DNA of 64,000 nucleotides from Amorphus orientalis (GTDB lineage Bacteria > Pseudomonadota > Alphaproteobacteria > Rhizobiales > Amorphaceae): positions 124,001 through 188,000 of the forward strand of contig NZ_JAUSUL010000004.1 of the NCBI RefSeq assembly GCF_030814015.1. The letters run 5' to 3'. Shown here one piece after another: positions 25,901 to 37,511 of the stretch. Within the stretch, counting starts at the first letter, position 1. Every line of letters begins with the position of its first letter. Made by a program: the position numbers and the translations under genes. The notes under the pieces are model-generated. The model did not search any database. It saw only the letters and a program-made list of their open reading frames with translations, and was not told where the DNA came from.

Positions 25901-26872
25901 TCAGCCCGCCTTCAGGAGATGCAGGCTGAACAGGCCGTCGGAATCTTTCCAGTAGGTGTCCGGCCGCCAGCCGGCGCGGCCGGCAAGCACCTGGAACTCC
26001 TCGGGGCTGTATTTGTGGGAGCTTTCCGTGTGGATGCTCTCGCCTTGGGAAAAGCTGAACCTGCGGCCCCACACCTCGACGGTCTGGTCCCTGTCGGAGA
26101 CCAGATGCATCTCCACCCGGCTCCGGTCCGGATTGAACCGCGCTTCGTGGTGGAAGGTGTCGAGATCGAAGGTGCCGTCGAGCTCCCGATTGATCCGGTT
26201 GAGGAGGTTCTTGTTGAACGCCGCGGTGACACCGACCGGATCGTCATAAGCGGCGACCAGCCGGTCCTCGTCCTTGCAGGTGTCGATCCCGATCAGGAGC
26301 GCGTCGGCGCGGCTCTCTTCCCGCAGCCGCTTCAGGAGCTCCGAAGCGACCTCCGGCTCGAAATTGCCGATGGTCGAGCCGGGAAAGAACAGCACCCGGC
26401 GGCCGGGGGGCAGATCGGCCGGGATCTCGAAGGTGCCGGTGAAGTCCGCCACCACCGGCGCGACCAGCATATCGGGATAGGCCGCACTGATCGTCTCGCC
26501 CAGATAGACCAGCTGCTCGGCGGCGATGTCCACGGGGACGTAGACCGTCACCTGCCCGCCGAGCGCGTCGAGCAGATAGCGCACCTTGATGCCCTCGCCG
26601 CTGCCGGGCTCGATCAGGATGATATCGTTGCCCAGATGACCGGCGATCTCACCGGCGCGGTCGGCCAGCACGGTCATCTCGTTGCGGGTCGGATAGTAGG
26701 TGTCGACCTCGCAGATCGCCTCGAACAGCTTCGCGCCCAGCGCGTCGTAGAGCCATTTCGGCTCGGCGGTCTTGGGCGAGGCGGACAGGCCCTCCAGAAC
26801 CGACGATGCGAAATCGTCCTGAAACGGAAGCGGATCGTCTTGACTGTCTGCTGCGGTGCCTGCGAGCGCCAT
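25901..26872 (-). CDS. egtD: L-histidine N-alpha-methyltransferase (ergothioneine biosynthesis)
   Basis: The 323-residue protein matches EgtD, which trimethylates histidine to hercynine with three SAM molecules. Conserved parts are PKWLYDALGAKLFEAICEVDTYYPTRNE, IELGSGE-like LIEPGSGEGIKVRYLL for SAM binding, VPVDIAAEQL, RRVLFFPGSTIGNFEP and LLIGIDTCKDEDRLVAAYDD (all read in short stretches). The C-terminus with WKDSDGLFSLHLL is also typical. A strong GGAGG precedes the ATG. It is downstream of egtB on the same strand, 177 bp apart, giving a two-gene route to the antioxidant ergothioneine. Confidence 0.95.
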   Translation of the reverse strand: MALAGTAADSQDDPLPFQDDFASSVLEGLSASPKTAEPKWLYDALGAKLFEAICEVDTYYPTRNEMTVLADRAGEIAGHLGNDIILIEPGSGEGIKVRYLLDALGGQVTVYVPVDIAAEQLVYLGETISAAYPDMLVAPVVADFTGTFEIPADLPPGRRVLFFPGSTIGNFEPEVASELLKRLREESRADALLIGIDTCKDEDRLVAAYDDPVGVTAAFNKNLLNRINRELDGTFDLDTFHHEARFNPDRSRVEMHLVSDRDQTVEVWGRRFSFSQGESIHTESSHKYSPEEFQVLAGRAGWRPDTYWKDSDGLFSLHLLKAG

Positions 26873-27049
26873 GGGCGCCTCCTCTCTATGGGATTGATTG
26901 GGCGACCCTGTCGTCGGCTGGGGCGATCCGCGGGTGCACTGCTTCGGGGAGAGCCGAACCGGACACGGGCATTGCGTGGCGCTGCCGCCCGAACCGCCGC
27001 CGGCGGGTGTTCAGGTCAAAAACCATGTCCATATGTCGGGAGGACGACC

Positions 27050-28333
27050 CTATGCGTCCCGGGCGAGCCTGAGGCCCGCGAACTGCCAGCGCTGGTGCGG
27101 GTGGAAGAAGTTGCGGTAGCTCGCCCGCGCATGGGCCCGCGGCGTGGCGCACGAGGCCCCGCGCAGAACCCACTGGTTCACCATGAACTTGCCGTTGTAC
27201 TCGCCGATTGCGCCCTCGGGCGGCGTGAAGCCCGGATAGGGCGAATAGGCCGACTGAGTCCACTGCCAGACATCGCCGAACATCTGGGACAGCCCGGAAG
27301 CAAGCGCAGGCCGGGGCCGGAAATGGCCGCCTTCCAGGAAGTTGCCGTCGACTGCCACCGTTTCGGCCGCATGCTCCCATTCCGCCTCGCGGGGAAGCCG
27401 GGCGCCGGCCCAGCGCGCGAAAGCGTCGGCCTCGTAGTAGCTCACATGGGTCACCGGCGCGTCCGGATCGACCGGCTGAGCGCCCCTCAGCCCGAAGCTC
27501 CACCACTCCCCGTCCTGCTCGAACCAGTAGAGCGGCGCGGTCCAGCCCTGAGCTTCCCGTTCCGCCCAGCCGTCGGAAAGCCAGAGGGGGGCGCGCTCGT
27601 AGCCGCCATCCTCCATGAAGGCGCACCATTCCCGGTTGGTCACCAGGCGGCCGGCCAGGTCGAACGGCTCGAGATAGACCTTGTGGCGCGGGCCTTCGTT
27701 GTCGAAGGCGAAGCCCTCGCCGTCATGCCCGATTTCGACAAGGCCGCCCTCGAAGGCGCACCACTCGAGGGTTTCGGCGCGGCTCTGCACAGCCAGCGGC
27801 TCGGGGGCCCGGAAAGCCGGGCGGGTCGGATTGAAGGAGAAGGCGTGCAGGAGATCGGTCAGCAGCAGTTCCTGATGCTGCATCTCGTGATGACAGCCGA
27901 GCTCGATCAACTCGCAGATCTCGGGAAACGCCTCCTCTGAGGCGGACGCCAGGAGGTCGTCGATCGCGGCGTCGACCGCATGGCGGTAGTCGAGAACCTC
28001 GTTCACCGTGGGCCGGCTTACGAGCCCCCGGTGCGGCCTTGAAAACCGGGCACCCGCCTGCACGTAGTAGGAATTGAAAAGATAGAGATAGCGCTCGTCG
28101 ACGAACCGGTAGTCCGGCACGAACCGATCGAGCACGAACTGTTCGAAGAACCAGCTCGTGTGGGCCAGGTGCCATTTGGCCGGACTGGCATCCTCCATGG
28201 ACTGCAGGCCGAGATCTTCCGGCGCCAGCCCTTCGACCAGGTGGAGCGATCGGTCGCGCGTGCGCGAATAGAGCGTCGAGACATGGTCTCGCGCGTCGTC
28301 TGCGACCTCGAAACGGGCTTTGGATCCGGCCAC
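27050..28333 (-). CDS. egtB: ergothioneine biosynthesis sulfoxide synthase EgtB
   Basis: The 427-residue protein has the EgtB domain order: an N-terminal DinB-like domain with the iron ligands (WHLAHTSWFFE near residue 54, and HHEMQHQE near 147), and a C-terminal FGE-sulfatase-like domain (EGGLVEIGHDG, NREWCAFMEDGGY, LPREAEWEHAA, GDVWQWTQS, VLRGASCATP). It oxidatively joins hercynine to a thiol, either gamma-glutamylcysteine or cysteine; I cannot tell which, and no egtA, egtC or egtE lies here. A GTG start at 28333 follows GAGAGGG. Confidence 0.94.
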   Translation of the reverse strand: MAGSKARFEVADDARDHVSTLYSRTRDRSLHLVEGLAPEDLGLQSMEDASPAKWHLAHTSWFFEQFVLDRFVPDYRFVDERYLYLFNSYYVQAGARFSRPHRGLVSRPTVNEVLDYRHAVDAAIDDLLASASEEAFPEICELIELGCHHEMQHQELLLTDLLHAFSFNPTRPAFRAPEPLAVQSRAETLEWCAFEGGLVEIGHDGEGFAFDNEGPRHKVYLEPFDLAGRLVTNREWCAFMEDGGYERAPLWLSDGWAEREAQGWTAPLYWFEQDGEWWSFGLRGAQPVDPDAPVTHVSYYEADAFARWAGARLPREAEWEHAAETVAVDGNFLEGGHFRPRPALASGLSQMFGDVWQWTQSAYSPYPGFTPPEGAIGEYNGKFMVNQWVLRGASCATPRAHARASYRNFFHPHQRWQFAGLRLARDA

Positions 28334-28472
28334 GGTGTTGTCCCTCTCGGCTCTGCTTCCAGACCAACGCCCTAAGGCCTGGTCGGTTGCACTCGATTAT
28401 CGAGAGGACCGCTGTCGAAACGTGTCAGCAGCGGACGCTCGGGATCTCGGCAAGGACGCGGCTGCGTCCGGC

Positions 28473-28661
28473 TCAGTCCTGGAGCGGGCGTGCCTCGTCC
28501 GGCAGCATGATCGGGATGCCGTCGCGGATCGGATAGGCCAGCTTTGCCGCCTGAGAGACCAGTTCCTGCCGCTCCGCGTCATATTCGAGCGTGGTCTTGG
28601 TCACCGGACACACCAGCATTTCCAGAAGCTTCGGATCGACTTTGTGCTTGGTCTCGGTCAT
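28473..28661 (-). CDS. Trm112 family small zinc-ribbon-like protein
   Basis: The 62-residue protein contains the Trm112 pattern: [21 protein letters not shown], then [21 protein letters not shown]. Only one of the usual cysteines is kept (CPVTK), as in many bacterial members such as YcaR, so it may not bind zinc. Eukaryotic Trm112 activates methyltransferases; the bacterial role is unknown. It is the last gene of an apparent group with the LON-domain and thioredoxin-like proteins (gap 48 bp). Confidence 0.9.
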   Translation of the reverse strand: MTETKHKVDPKLLEMLVCPVTKTTLEYDAERQELVSQAAKLAYPIRDGIPIMLPDEARPLQD

Positions 28662-28709
28662 CGGATCTTTCCCCGTGCGCTCCGCATCGGAGCCCGCTTC
28701 AACGGTCGT

Positions 28710-29390
28710 TCAATTGATCGTGGTCGTCTGGTCGGAGGCGGATCGCGCCAGCTCGATCTCGGTGATGGCGACCAGGGTCTCCGCCCGCTCCTTGAGGTTG
28801 GCGGCTTCCAGCAGGGCCTGCTTCTCCGCCGGCCCGTACGGGCTCATCATGGCGAGCGTGTTGACCAGCGCCTCATTGGACGCCTCGCGCACGCTCTTCC
28901 AGTCTGCCTCCAGATCGTTGGCGGCAAGATAGTCCCCGAACGCCTTGAGCACCGCATCCCGGTCCACGTCCGCGCCCTCGGTCTCCTCGTCCAGATCGCT
29001 CGCGAAAGGCTCGGTCGTGATCCGGCACATCCGGTAGGGCGTCGCCGTGTCCAACTCCTCCTCGATGCGGAACCGGGTGATGCCCGACAGGGTGATCAGA
29101 TAGCGGCCGTCGCCGGATTCCTGCAGCGTCGTGACACGGCCGAGACAGCCCACCGCGCACAGCGCCGGATGGTCGCCCTCGTCGCCGTCGGGTTCATCGA
29201 ACCGGGGCTGGACCATGCCGATCACGCGCTCGGTGCGCATGGCGGCGTCGATCATCGCCATGTAGCGCGGCTCGAAGATGTTCAGGGGGAGTTGGACCTT
29301 CGGCAGCAACAGGGCCCCCGAAAGCGGGAAGACGGGAATCGTGGCCGGGATGTCCCCGGCCCGCTCGTAAACCTGATTGCCTGCACGCAT
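28710..29390 (-). CDS. LON peptidase substrate-binding domain protein
   Basis: The 226-residue protein consists of the Lon N-terminal domain only (IPVFPLSGALLLPKVQLPLNIFEPRY near residue 17, VGCLGRVTTLQESGDGRYLITLSG), plus a helical tail. The ATPase and protease domains of Lon are absent, which is normal for this stand-alone family. It may bind unfolded proteins or act as an adaptor; this is inferred from homology. It sits between the thioredoxin-like and Trm112 genes, an order I recall from other Rhizobiales. Confidence 0.9.
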   Translation of the reverse strand: MRAGNQVYERAGDIPATIPVFPLSGALLLPKVQLPLNIFEPRYMAMIDAAMRTERVIGMVQPRFDEPDGDEGDHPALCAVGCLGRVTTLQESGDGRYLITLSGITRFRIEEELDTATPYRMCRITTEPFASDLDEETEGADVDRDAVLKAFGDYLAANDLEADWKSVREASNEALVNTLAMMSPYGPAEKQALLEAANLKERAETLVAITEIELARSASDQTTTIN

Positions 29391-29487
29391 GCGCTTACCC
29401 TCCAGTTCCCCGACACCCGGACCATCCGGCCGCAGAAGCGGGGACTGCTACGATTTCAAACACCTGACCGGTGCATATAGGGCGCAC

Positions 29488-30426
29488 TCAGGAGAACAGC
29501 AGCGACGACATCTTCCGCCGCCCGGCGATTGTGGCGGGATCCTTCGGACCCCAGGCCTCGAAGAACGCGATGAGACGGGCCTGGGCGGCCCCCTCGTTCC
29601 ACTCCCGATCCGCCTTCATGATCTGCAGCAGATGGGCGACCGCGTCCTCGCGCCGTCCGGCCGCAGCCAGCGCGACAGCCAGGTCGAGACGGGCCTGATG
29701 ATCGTCGGGATTGGCCTGAACCTGCGCTTCCAGGGTGGCCACGTCGCCCGCTTCGGCCGCCTCGTCGGCCAGCTCGAACGCGGCGTGCACCGGCGCCAAG
29801 GCGGGATCGCCCACCCGGTCCAGCGGGACCATGGACAGGGTCTCCTGAGCGCCGTTCATGTCCCCCGCGTCGATCTGGCACAGGGCGAGACCGGCCACGG
29901 CCGCGATGGAGTCCGGCTCGGCCTGGAGCGCGGCCATGTAGAGCTGGGCCGCCGCCTGGGGATCGCCGGCCGCCCGCGTCTCGTCCGCCTGGGCGAGCAG
30001 CTCGGCCGCGCCGCCGCCGACCGGTCCGGCGAGCTTCTCGATGAACTGCTTGATCTGGCTTTCCGGCAGCGCGCCCATGAAGCCGTCCACGGGCTGGCCG
30101 TCCTTGAAGGCGATGACCGCCGGGATCGACTGGATGCCGAGCTGCTGGGCGATCTGCGGCTCGTCGTCGATGTTCATCTTGGCGAGCTTGACGGCACCCT
30201 TGGCCGCCTTCACGACGCTTTCCAGCACCGGCGTCAGCTGCTTGCACGGCCCGCACCACGGCGCCCAGAAGTCGACGAGGACCGGAACTTGGCGCGAGGC
30301 ATCCAGAACCTCGGCCTGGAAGTTGGCCATGGTGACGTCGCAGATCACGCTGTCGACGGTGCCGGTTTGCGCCCCCGTCGAAACCTGCTGTCCGTCGCTC
30401 CCGAGAATGATCGGCGTGTCGCTCAT
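29488..30426 (-). CDS. thioredoxin-TPR protein (CnoX/YbbN-like)
   Basis: The 312-residue protein begins with a thioredoxin domain with an intact CGPC active site at residues 58-61 (FWAPWCGPCKQL) and the cis-proline segment IQSIPAVIAF. A C-terminal helical tetratricopeptide-like region follows (about 150-312). E. coli CnoX has the same layout and acts as a redox-linked holdase that hands clients to GroEL, but lacks the first active-site cysteine. The intact pair here suggests real oxidoreductase activity, as reported for some other CnoX proteins. It heads the group with the LON-domain and Trm112 genes. Confidence 0.9.
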   Translation of the reverse strand: MSDTPIILGSDGQQVSTGAQTGTVDSVICDVTMANFQAEVLDASRQVPVLVDFWAPWCGPCKQLTPVLESVVKAAKGAVKLAKMNIDDEPQIAQQLGIQSIPAVIAFKDGQPVDGFMGALPESQIKQFIEKLAGPVGGGAAELLAQADETRAAGDPQAAAQLYMAALQAEPDSIAAVAGLALCQIDAGDMNGAQETLSMVPLDRVGDPALAPVHAAFELADEAAEAGDVATLEAQVQANPDDHQARLDLAVALAAAGRREDAVAHLLQIMKADREWNEGAAQARLIAFFEAWGPKDPATIAGRRKMSSLLFS

Positions 30427-30599
30427 GGATCGATCCTATTCGTGTCGAGCGGTCTACGTCGCTTGGTCCGAAACCCAGCCGGCCCATGACCTAGATGATT
30501 TGAGCTCCGGCGTCATCCCAAGCGCAGGACGCCTGCACGTCGCCGCCCCCCAAGGGCGACGGCGCGCGGTCGCACAGAGATAAGCGTCGGCGACGACGT

Positions 30600-31118
30600 T
30601 TACAAACCGGCGGCGATCGCCTCGTCGGTGACCGCAAGGATCTTGGGGGGATGCCCCTCCTCGGTCAGGAAGCGCACCATATCCTGCGAAGCGATGCTGG
30701 TGGTCGCGGTGTTTTCCAGCGGATGGAAGTTGACCACGTCGTGGGCCATCAGGGCGGCGTCGAGGATGACGGACACCCTCCCTTCGCGGTCGTTGACGAT
30801 CCCGAACGGCGTGACCGACCCCGGTTCCACGCCAAGAAGTTCCATCAGGAGATCCGGCTTGCCGAAGCTGACGCGGCCCTGGGCGCCGATCAGCGTGTGG
30901 ATCTTCTTCAGATCGACGGTCGCGTCGGCGAGCACGGTGACCAGAAACACCCGGTCCTTCTTGTCCTTGAGAAAAAGGTTCTTGGAGTGCCCACCAGGGA
31001 TCTGGTCGTGAAGCTCCTCCGATTCTCCGACCGTGAAGACGGCGGGATGATCGGTGGTCGTGGTGTCGATACCGAGTTGCGAAAGGCGGTCGAGGAGATC
31101 GGCGCGGGTGAGCGGCAT
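30600..31118 (-). CDS. prolyl-tRNA deacylase (YbaK/ProX-type editing protein)
   Basis: The 172-residue protein is a free-standing aminoacyl-tRNA editing domain. Key parts are HPAVFTVGESEEL, GGHSKNLFLKDKKDRVFLVTVLAD, RVSFGKPDLLMELLGVEPGSVTPFGI (with the GxxxP loop), and VNFHPLENTATTSI. The lysine in SKNLFLKD is the conserved catalytic one. PrdX/ProXp-ala proteins hydrolyse Ala-tRNA-Pro mischarged by prolyl-tRNA synthetase. It stands alone on the minus strand. Confidence 0.9.
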   Translation of the reverse strand: MPLTRADLLDRLSQLGIDTTTTDHPAVFTVGESEELHDQIPGGHSKNLFLKDKKDRVFLVTVLADATVDLKKIHTLIGAQGRVSFGKPDLLMELLGVEPGSVTPFGIVNDREGRVSVILDAALMAHDVVNFHPLENTATTSIASQDMVRFLTEEGHPPKILAVTDEAIAAGL

Positions 31119-31242
31119 GGAGACGGTCCGGAACGCTGGAAAGGAAGGTTCGGAGAAGACAGGCAGGTCTCTCCCCCTCTTTCTAGCCGCCCACGGACGG
31201 TGACCGCCAGCCCCGGCGCCCCAATCCCGAACGCAATCGGGC

Positions 31243-31270
31243 GCCCCCGGGATTTGCGGTCCCGGGGGGC
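31243..31270. terminator. strong hairpin downstream of the small secreted protein gene
   Basis: GCCCCCGGGA (31243-31252) can pair with TCCCGGGGGGC (31260-31270, one bulged G) over a 7-base loop. It lies 26 bp after the stop of the minus-strand secreted protein gene, where a terminator is expected. There is no T tract, so intrinsic termination is doubtful. Confidence 0.35.
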
Positions 31271-31295
31271 GGCGTGACCGGATGGAACACGATCG

Positions 31296-31631
31296 TCAGT
31301 AGCCGCGGAAGCAGACCCGCTCACGGACCCAGACCCGGCGGCCGAGATAGGGATCGTAGACCTTGACCCGCTGGATGCGGCAGCGGCGCGGCGGATAGAA
31401 GCCGACATAGCCCGGTCCCCAGTGACCGTGAAAGGCGGGACCGCGGCCATGACCGTGGTACTTGTGGTGCTTGCCGGGATGCTTCCCCTTCTTGATGGCG
31501 ATGGTGGTGGTTTCCACAGCCCTCTTCGCACCGGCCAGCGAGCCGGCGGTGGGCGCCGCATTGGCGGTCAGGGACCCACCCGCAACGGCGAGCGTGGTGG
31601 CGACGATGATCAGGCTCTTCTTGATAAGCAT
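31296..31631 (-). CDS. small secreted His/Gly-rich cationic protein
   Basis: The 111-residue protein has a signal peptide (KKSLIIVATTLAVAGGSLTANA, cleavage near residue 26). A basic segment with many His, Lys and Gly follows (KKGKHPGKHHKYHGHGRG, residues 47-64), and a C-terminal part has two cysteines (C84, C107) around VYDPYLGRRVWVRERVC. The cysteines could form a disulfide in the periplasm, and the histidines could bind metal. Similar short exported proteins occur in Rhizobiales without known function. AGAGGAGA lies just before the ATG. I do not recognise a named family. Confidence 0.75.
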   Translation of the reverse strand: MLIKKSLIIVATTLAVAGGSLTANAAPTAGSLAGAKRAVETTTIAIKKGKHPGKHHKYHGHGRGPAFHGHWGPGYVGFYPPRRCRIQRVKVYDPYLGRRVWVRERVCFRGY

Positions 31632-31788
31632 CTGTCTCTCCTCTGTGTGTCGGCGGAGATGTTTCCCTCGCCGATGTCCAGAGGATGGGGAGCAGCCGTC
31701 CGGATCCGAGTGACCGCCGTCACGAACCGGCCCCGGGCCGCTCCGAAACGCGCCGGAAGGTGACCGGGATCACGCTTTGGAAGGCGGA

Positions 31789-32217
31789 TCAGACGATCAG
31801 ATCAATCAAATGGGAGATCAGGGGTTCGTCGGCCGGCGGCATCTCGATGTCGCGCAGGGCCTTGGGCCGGACCCACCGCATCGCCTGGTTCTCAAGGCTC
31901 TGCGGAACGCCCTCCCAGCGCCGGCAGACATAAAGCGGCATCAGGAGGTGGAAATCATCGTAGGCGTGGCTGGCGAAGGTGAGCGGCGCCAGACAGGGCG
32001 GCGTGACCGTGATGCCGATTTCCTCGGCCAGTTCCCGCACGAGCGTGTCTTCCGGCCGCTCGCCGGCTTCGACCTTGCCGCCGGGGAATTCCCACATCCC
32101 GGCAAGCGCCTTGCCTTCGGGGCGCTGGGTGATCAGCACCCGCCCGTCCACATCGATCAGCGCGCAGGCGACCACGAGCACGAGGCGGACCGACGCACCC
32201 TCTCCGATGGCTGCCAC
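31789..32217 (-). CDS. mutT: NUDIX hydrolase, MutT-type 8-oxo-dGTP diphosphatase
   Basis: The 142-residue protein carries a perfect Nudix box at residues 46-69 (GGKVEAGERPEDT, then RELAEEIGI), matching GX5EX7REUXEEXGU. The segments VLITQRPEGKALAGMWEFPGG and the overall size match MutT, which removes oxidised dGTP so that it is not built into DNA. The start is a GTG at 32217, 6 bp after the argJ stop, so it is the last gene of the ppi-argJ-mutT operon. Confidence 0.92.
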   Translation of the reverse strand: MAAIGEGASVRLVLVVACALIDVDGRVLITQRPEGKALAGMWEFPGGKVEAGERPEDTLVRELAEEIGITVTPPCLAPLTFASHAYDDFHLLMPLYVCRRWEGVPQSLENQAMRWVRPKALRDIEMPPADEPLISHLIDLIV

Positions 32218-32223
32218 CCGGAT

Positions 32224-33456
32224 CTAGCTCCGATAATCGCCGTTGATGGCGACATATTCCTTGGTGAGATCGCAGGTCCACACCGTGGCGGTTCCGCGCC
32301 CGAGGCCGAGATCCACCCGGATCCGGATCTCCGGCTCCTTCATCACCTGCGATGCCGCAGCCTCGGAGTAGCCCGGATCGCGCTCGCCCTCGACCGCAAC
32401 CCGCACGTCGCCGAACCAGATCGCCAGCCGGTCGCGCTCCGCCGGCTCGCCGGCCTTGCCCACCGCCATGACGATGCGGCCCCAGTTGGCGTCCTCTCCG
32501 GCGATCGCCGTCTTCACAAGCGGCGAATCCGCGATGGAGCGCGCGATGACGCGGGCGGACCCGTCGGAGTCCGCCCCCTCGACCGTGATCTCGACGAACT
32601 TGCGCGCTCCCTCACCGTCCTTGACCACCTGGTGAGCAAGATCGAGCAGCAGATCGTCGAGCGCCGCCCTAAAGCTCCGGGCGTCGTCGGACACGTCGGA
32701 GGCGATCTCCGGATTACCGGCCTCGCCAGTGGCGAAGAGAAGCACCGTGTCGGAGGTCGAGGTGTCGGAATCGATGGTGATGGCGTTGAAGCTGCCGTTC
32801 ACTCCGGCCTTGAGGAACCGGGTCAGCACCTCCGGTGCGACCGCCGCGTCCGTCGCGATGAAGGACAGCATCGTGGCCATGTCCGGCGCGATCATGCCGG
32901 CGCCCTTGGCGATGCCGTTGAGGGTGACGGTTGTTCCGCCGACGGTCGCCGTGCGGGTTGCCACCTTCGGATAGGTGTCGGTGGTCATGATAGCCCGGGC
33001 GGCGTCGAGCCAGCCCGCGCCCTCAAGACGGGTTGCCGTCTCGCCCAGGACACCATCGAACTTGAAGGGATCGAGCGGTTCCCCGATCACGCCGGTCGAC
33101 GCCAGGAAGACCTCGCCGGTCGGAACCGAGAGCGCATCGCCGACCAGATCGGCGGAGACGGAAACCGCCTCGCGCCCCTTCTTGCCGGTGAAGGCATTGG
33201 CATTGCCGGAATTGACCAGAAGCGCCTGGGCCTTGCCGCCGGAGAGGCGCTCGCGGCACCAGTCGACGGCCGCCGATGGACACTTCGAGCGGGTCAGCAC
33301 GCCCGCGACCGAGGTACCCTCGGCAAACCGCATCAGGAGAACGTCGGTGCGGCCGGCATATTTGATGCCGGCCTGGGCCGTCGCCATGGTGACGCCGGCA
33401 ATCGCCGGCATGGCCGGGTAGGAGTCCGGCGCGAACGGGGAGACGGCCTCGCTCAT
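32224..33456 (-). CDS. argJ: bifunctional glutamate N-acetyltransferase / ornithine acetyltransferase
   Basis: The 410-residue protein is a complete ArgJ precursor. Conserved segments are [41 protein letters not shown] and [14 protein letters not shown], where the precursor cuts itself before Thr195 (AT|ML context) to form alpha and beta subunits. It transfers acetyl groups from N-acetylornithine to glutamate, recycling them in arginine synthesis. argH, the last enzyme of the same pathway, is at 57.5 kb. It lies 14 bp after the isomerase gene and 6 bp before mutT. Confidence 0.96.
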   Translation of the reverse strand: MSEAVSPFAPDSYPAMPAIAGVTMATAQAGIKYAGRTDVLLMRFAEGTSVAGVLTRSKCPSAAVDWCRERLSGGKAQALLVNSGNANAFTGKKGREAVSVSADLVGDALSVPTGEVFLASTGVIGEPLDPFKFDGVLGETATRLEGAGWLDAARAIMTTDTYPKVATRTATVGGTTVTLNGIAKGAGMIAPDMATMLSFIATDAAVAPEVLTRFLKAGVNGSFNAITIDSDTSTSDTVLLFATGEAGNPEIASDVSDDARSFRAALDDLLLDLAHQVVKDGEGARKFVEITVEGADSDGSARVIARSIADSPLVKTAIAGEDANWGRIVMAVGKAGEPAERDRLAIWFGDVRVAVEGERDPGYSEAAASQVMKEPEIRIRVDLGLGRGTATVWTCDLTKEYVAINGDYRS

Positions 33457-33470
33457 CCGCAGCCCCGCCG

Positions 33471-34319
33471 TTACTGCTGGCTCTCGCCGGACGCATCCGG
33501 CGTGTCGGTCGCAGCCTCGCCCACGATCTCGATGTCGGCGTCGGCCTTCAGGCTTTCCAGCGTCTCGGTGAAGCGCTCGCGCACCATCGCCTGGCGGAGC
33601 TGGTCCGCGACCTCCTCGAAGGCCGGCGGCGCCTGCTCGCGGCGATCCTCGACTTTGATGACATGGTAGCCGAACTCGGTCTGCACCGGCTCTTCGGTGT
33701 AGCTGCCGGCATCGAGGGCGAATGCGGCCTCCTCGAACGGCGGCACCATCTGCCCCTGGGTGAAGTAGCCGAGGTCGCCGCCCTGGCTGGCCGACGGTCC
33801 GGTCGAATGCTCGCTCGCGAGTTCGGCGAAATCCGCGCCCTCGTCGAGCTGCTCGATGAGCGCCTTCGCCTCGTCCTCAGTCTCCACGAGAATGTGGCGC
33901 GCGTGAATCTCCTCCTGGGGATCGAGCTTGGCCACTTCCTCGTCGTAGCGGGCGCGCACGTCGTCGTCGCTCACCGCGCCGGCGATGTTCTCCTGGAAAT
34001 AGATGTCGCGCAGCGCCTGGGCGACCAGGAAGTCCCGCTCGGCCTGGAAGGCGGCGCTGTCTTCGAGGCCGGCTTCGCGCGCGGCGTCGGCAACGACCTG
34101 AAGATCGATGAGCGCCTGGATCAAAACGTCGCGACGCTGGTTCTGAGGCACCTGAGACAGACGCTCGCCGAGCATCTCGCCAGCGCGCTCGACATCGGTC
34201 TCGGTGATCTCGGTATCGCCGACCCGGGCGACCACGCCGTCCTGGGCCAAAGTTGCGGAAGCGGGAAGCGCGACCGCTGCCGCAAGGGCCAGAGCACGGA
34301 CGAAAGAGCGTTGCAGCAT
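33471..34319 (-). CDS. exported parvulin-type peptidyl-prolyl cis-trans isomerase
   Basis: The 282-residue protein has a signal peptide ([20 protein letters not shown], cleavage near TLAQ at 25), a SurA-like N-terminal helical chaperone part and a parvulin (PpiC) domain at about 130-225. The latter includes [42 protein letters not shown] and [14 protein letters not shown]. It should help outer-membrane or periplasmic proteins fold. The ATG at 34319 is used rather than the adjacent TTG at 34322. It heads the operon with argJ and mutT, and is divergent from secA, with 254 bp between them. Confidence 0.93.
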   Translation of the reverse strand: MLQRSFVRALALAAAVALPASATLAQDGVVARVGDTEITETDVERAGEMLGERLSQVPQNQRRDVLIQALIDLQVVADAAREAGLEDSAAFQAERDFLVAQALRDIYFQENIAGAVSDDDVRARYDEEVAKLDPQEEIHARHILVETEDEAKALIEQLDEGADFAELASEHSTGPSASQGGDLGYFTQGQMVPPFEEAAFALDAGSYTEEPVQTEFGYHVIKVEDRREQAPPAFEEVADQLRQAMVRERFTETLESLKADADIEIVGEAATDTPDASGESQQ

Positions 34320-34386
34320 CAAGATTGCCTTTCAGATTGGACGTCGGTCACCCGAAGCGCGGGCACACTGTCGGAAAGCAGTTACG

Positions 34387-34415
34387 TTGACAACCACCAG
34401 GCCCCCTCTTATGTC
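34387..34415 (+). promoter_or_regulatory. candidate sigma-70 promoter for secA
   Basis: TTGACA at 34387-34392 and TATGTC at 34410-34415 are separated by exactly 17 bases in the divergent ppi-secA region. The -35 is a perfect consensus. Transcription would begin near 34422, leaving a leader of about 150 bases, long enough to hold secA translation control, though I see no specific structure. Confidence 0.6.
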
Positions 34416-34573
34416 TCGCATGCCGCCTCGGAGCGCCGCGCAAGCCGCGCCCGGTCCGCTCCGTCCGGTGGGAGCCTTTCCCTCGATCGGTCGTGCAGGT
34501 CGGCCCCCGGACCCCGGCGAGGCACCCCGACCGGCAAAGTCAGACAGCGTCTCCATCGGAGGTTAGAGCGGCC

Positions 34574-37390
<2,817 letters not shown>

Positions 37391-37396
37391 GATCGA

Positions 37397-37441
37397 CCGG
37401 GATGACGGCGGGACTCGGGTTCCCAATCCCCCTCATCCCGG
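37397..37441 (+). terminator. inverted repeat downstream of secA, possible terminator
   Basis: CCGGGATGA (37397-37405) is the exact reverse complement of TCATCCCGG (37433-37441), with 27 bases between. It starts 6 bp after the secA stop. No T tract follows, so it may instead protect the mRNA 3' end. Confidence 0.4.
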
Positions 37442-37511
37442 CCGCACCTGACCCGGCGCAGGTGCGCGCCGGGCGTGGCTCTGGCACGACGTGCGGGGCT
37501 CGGATTCCGGC

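Noticed and set aside
25919-27940. A 673-codon plus-strand frame across egtD and egtB
   Set aside because: It spans two genuine minus-strand genes and their spacer, and has no motif or ribosome-binding site.
28473-28661. Trm112-like protein as a degenerate or broken gene because it has only one cysteine
   Set aside because: Loss of the other cysteines is common in bacterial members, and the length and remaining motif are intact.
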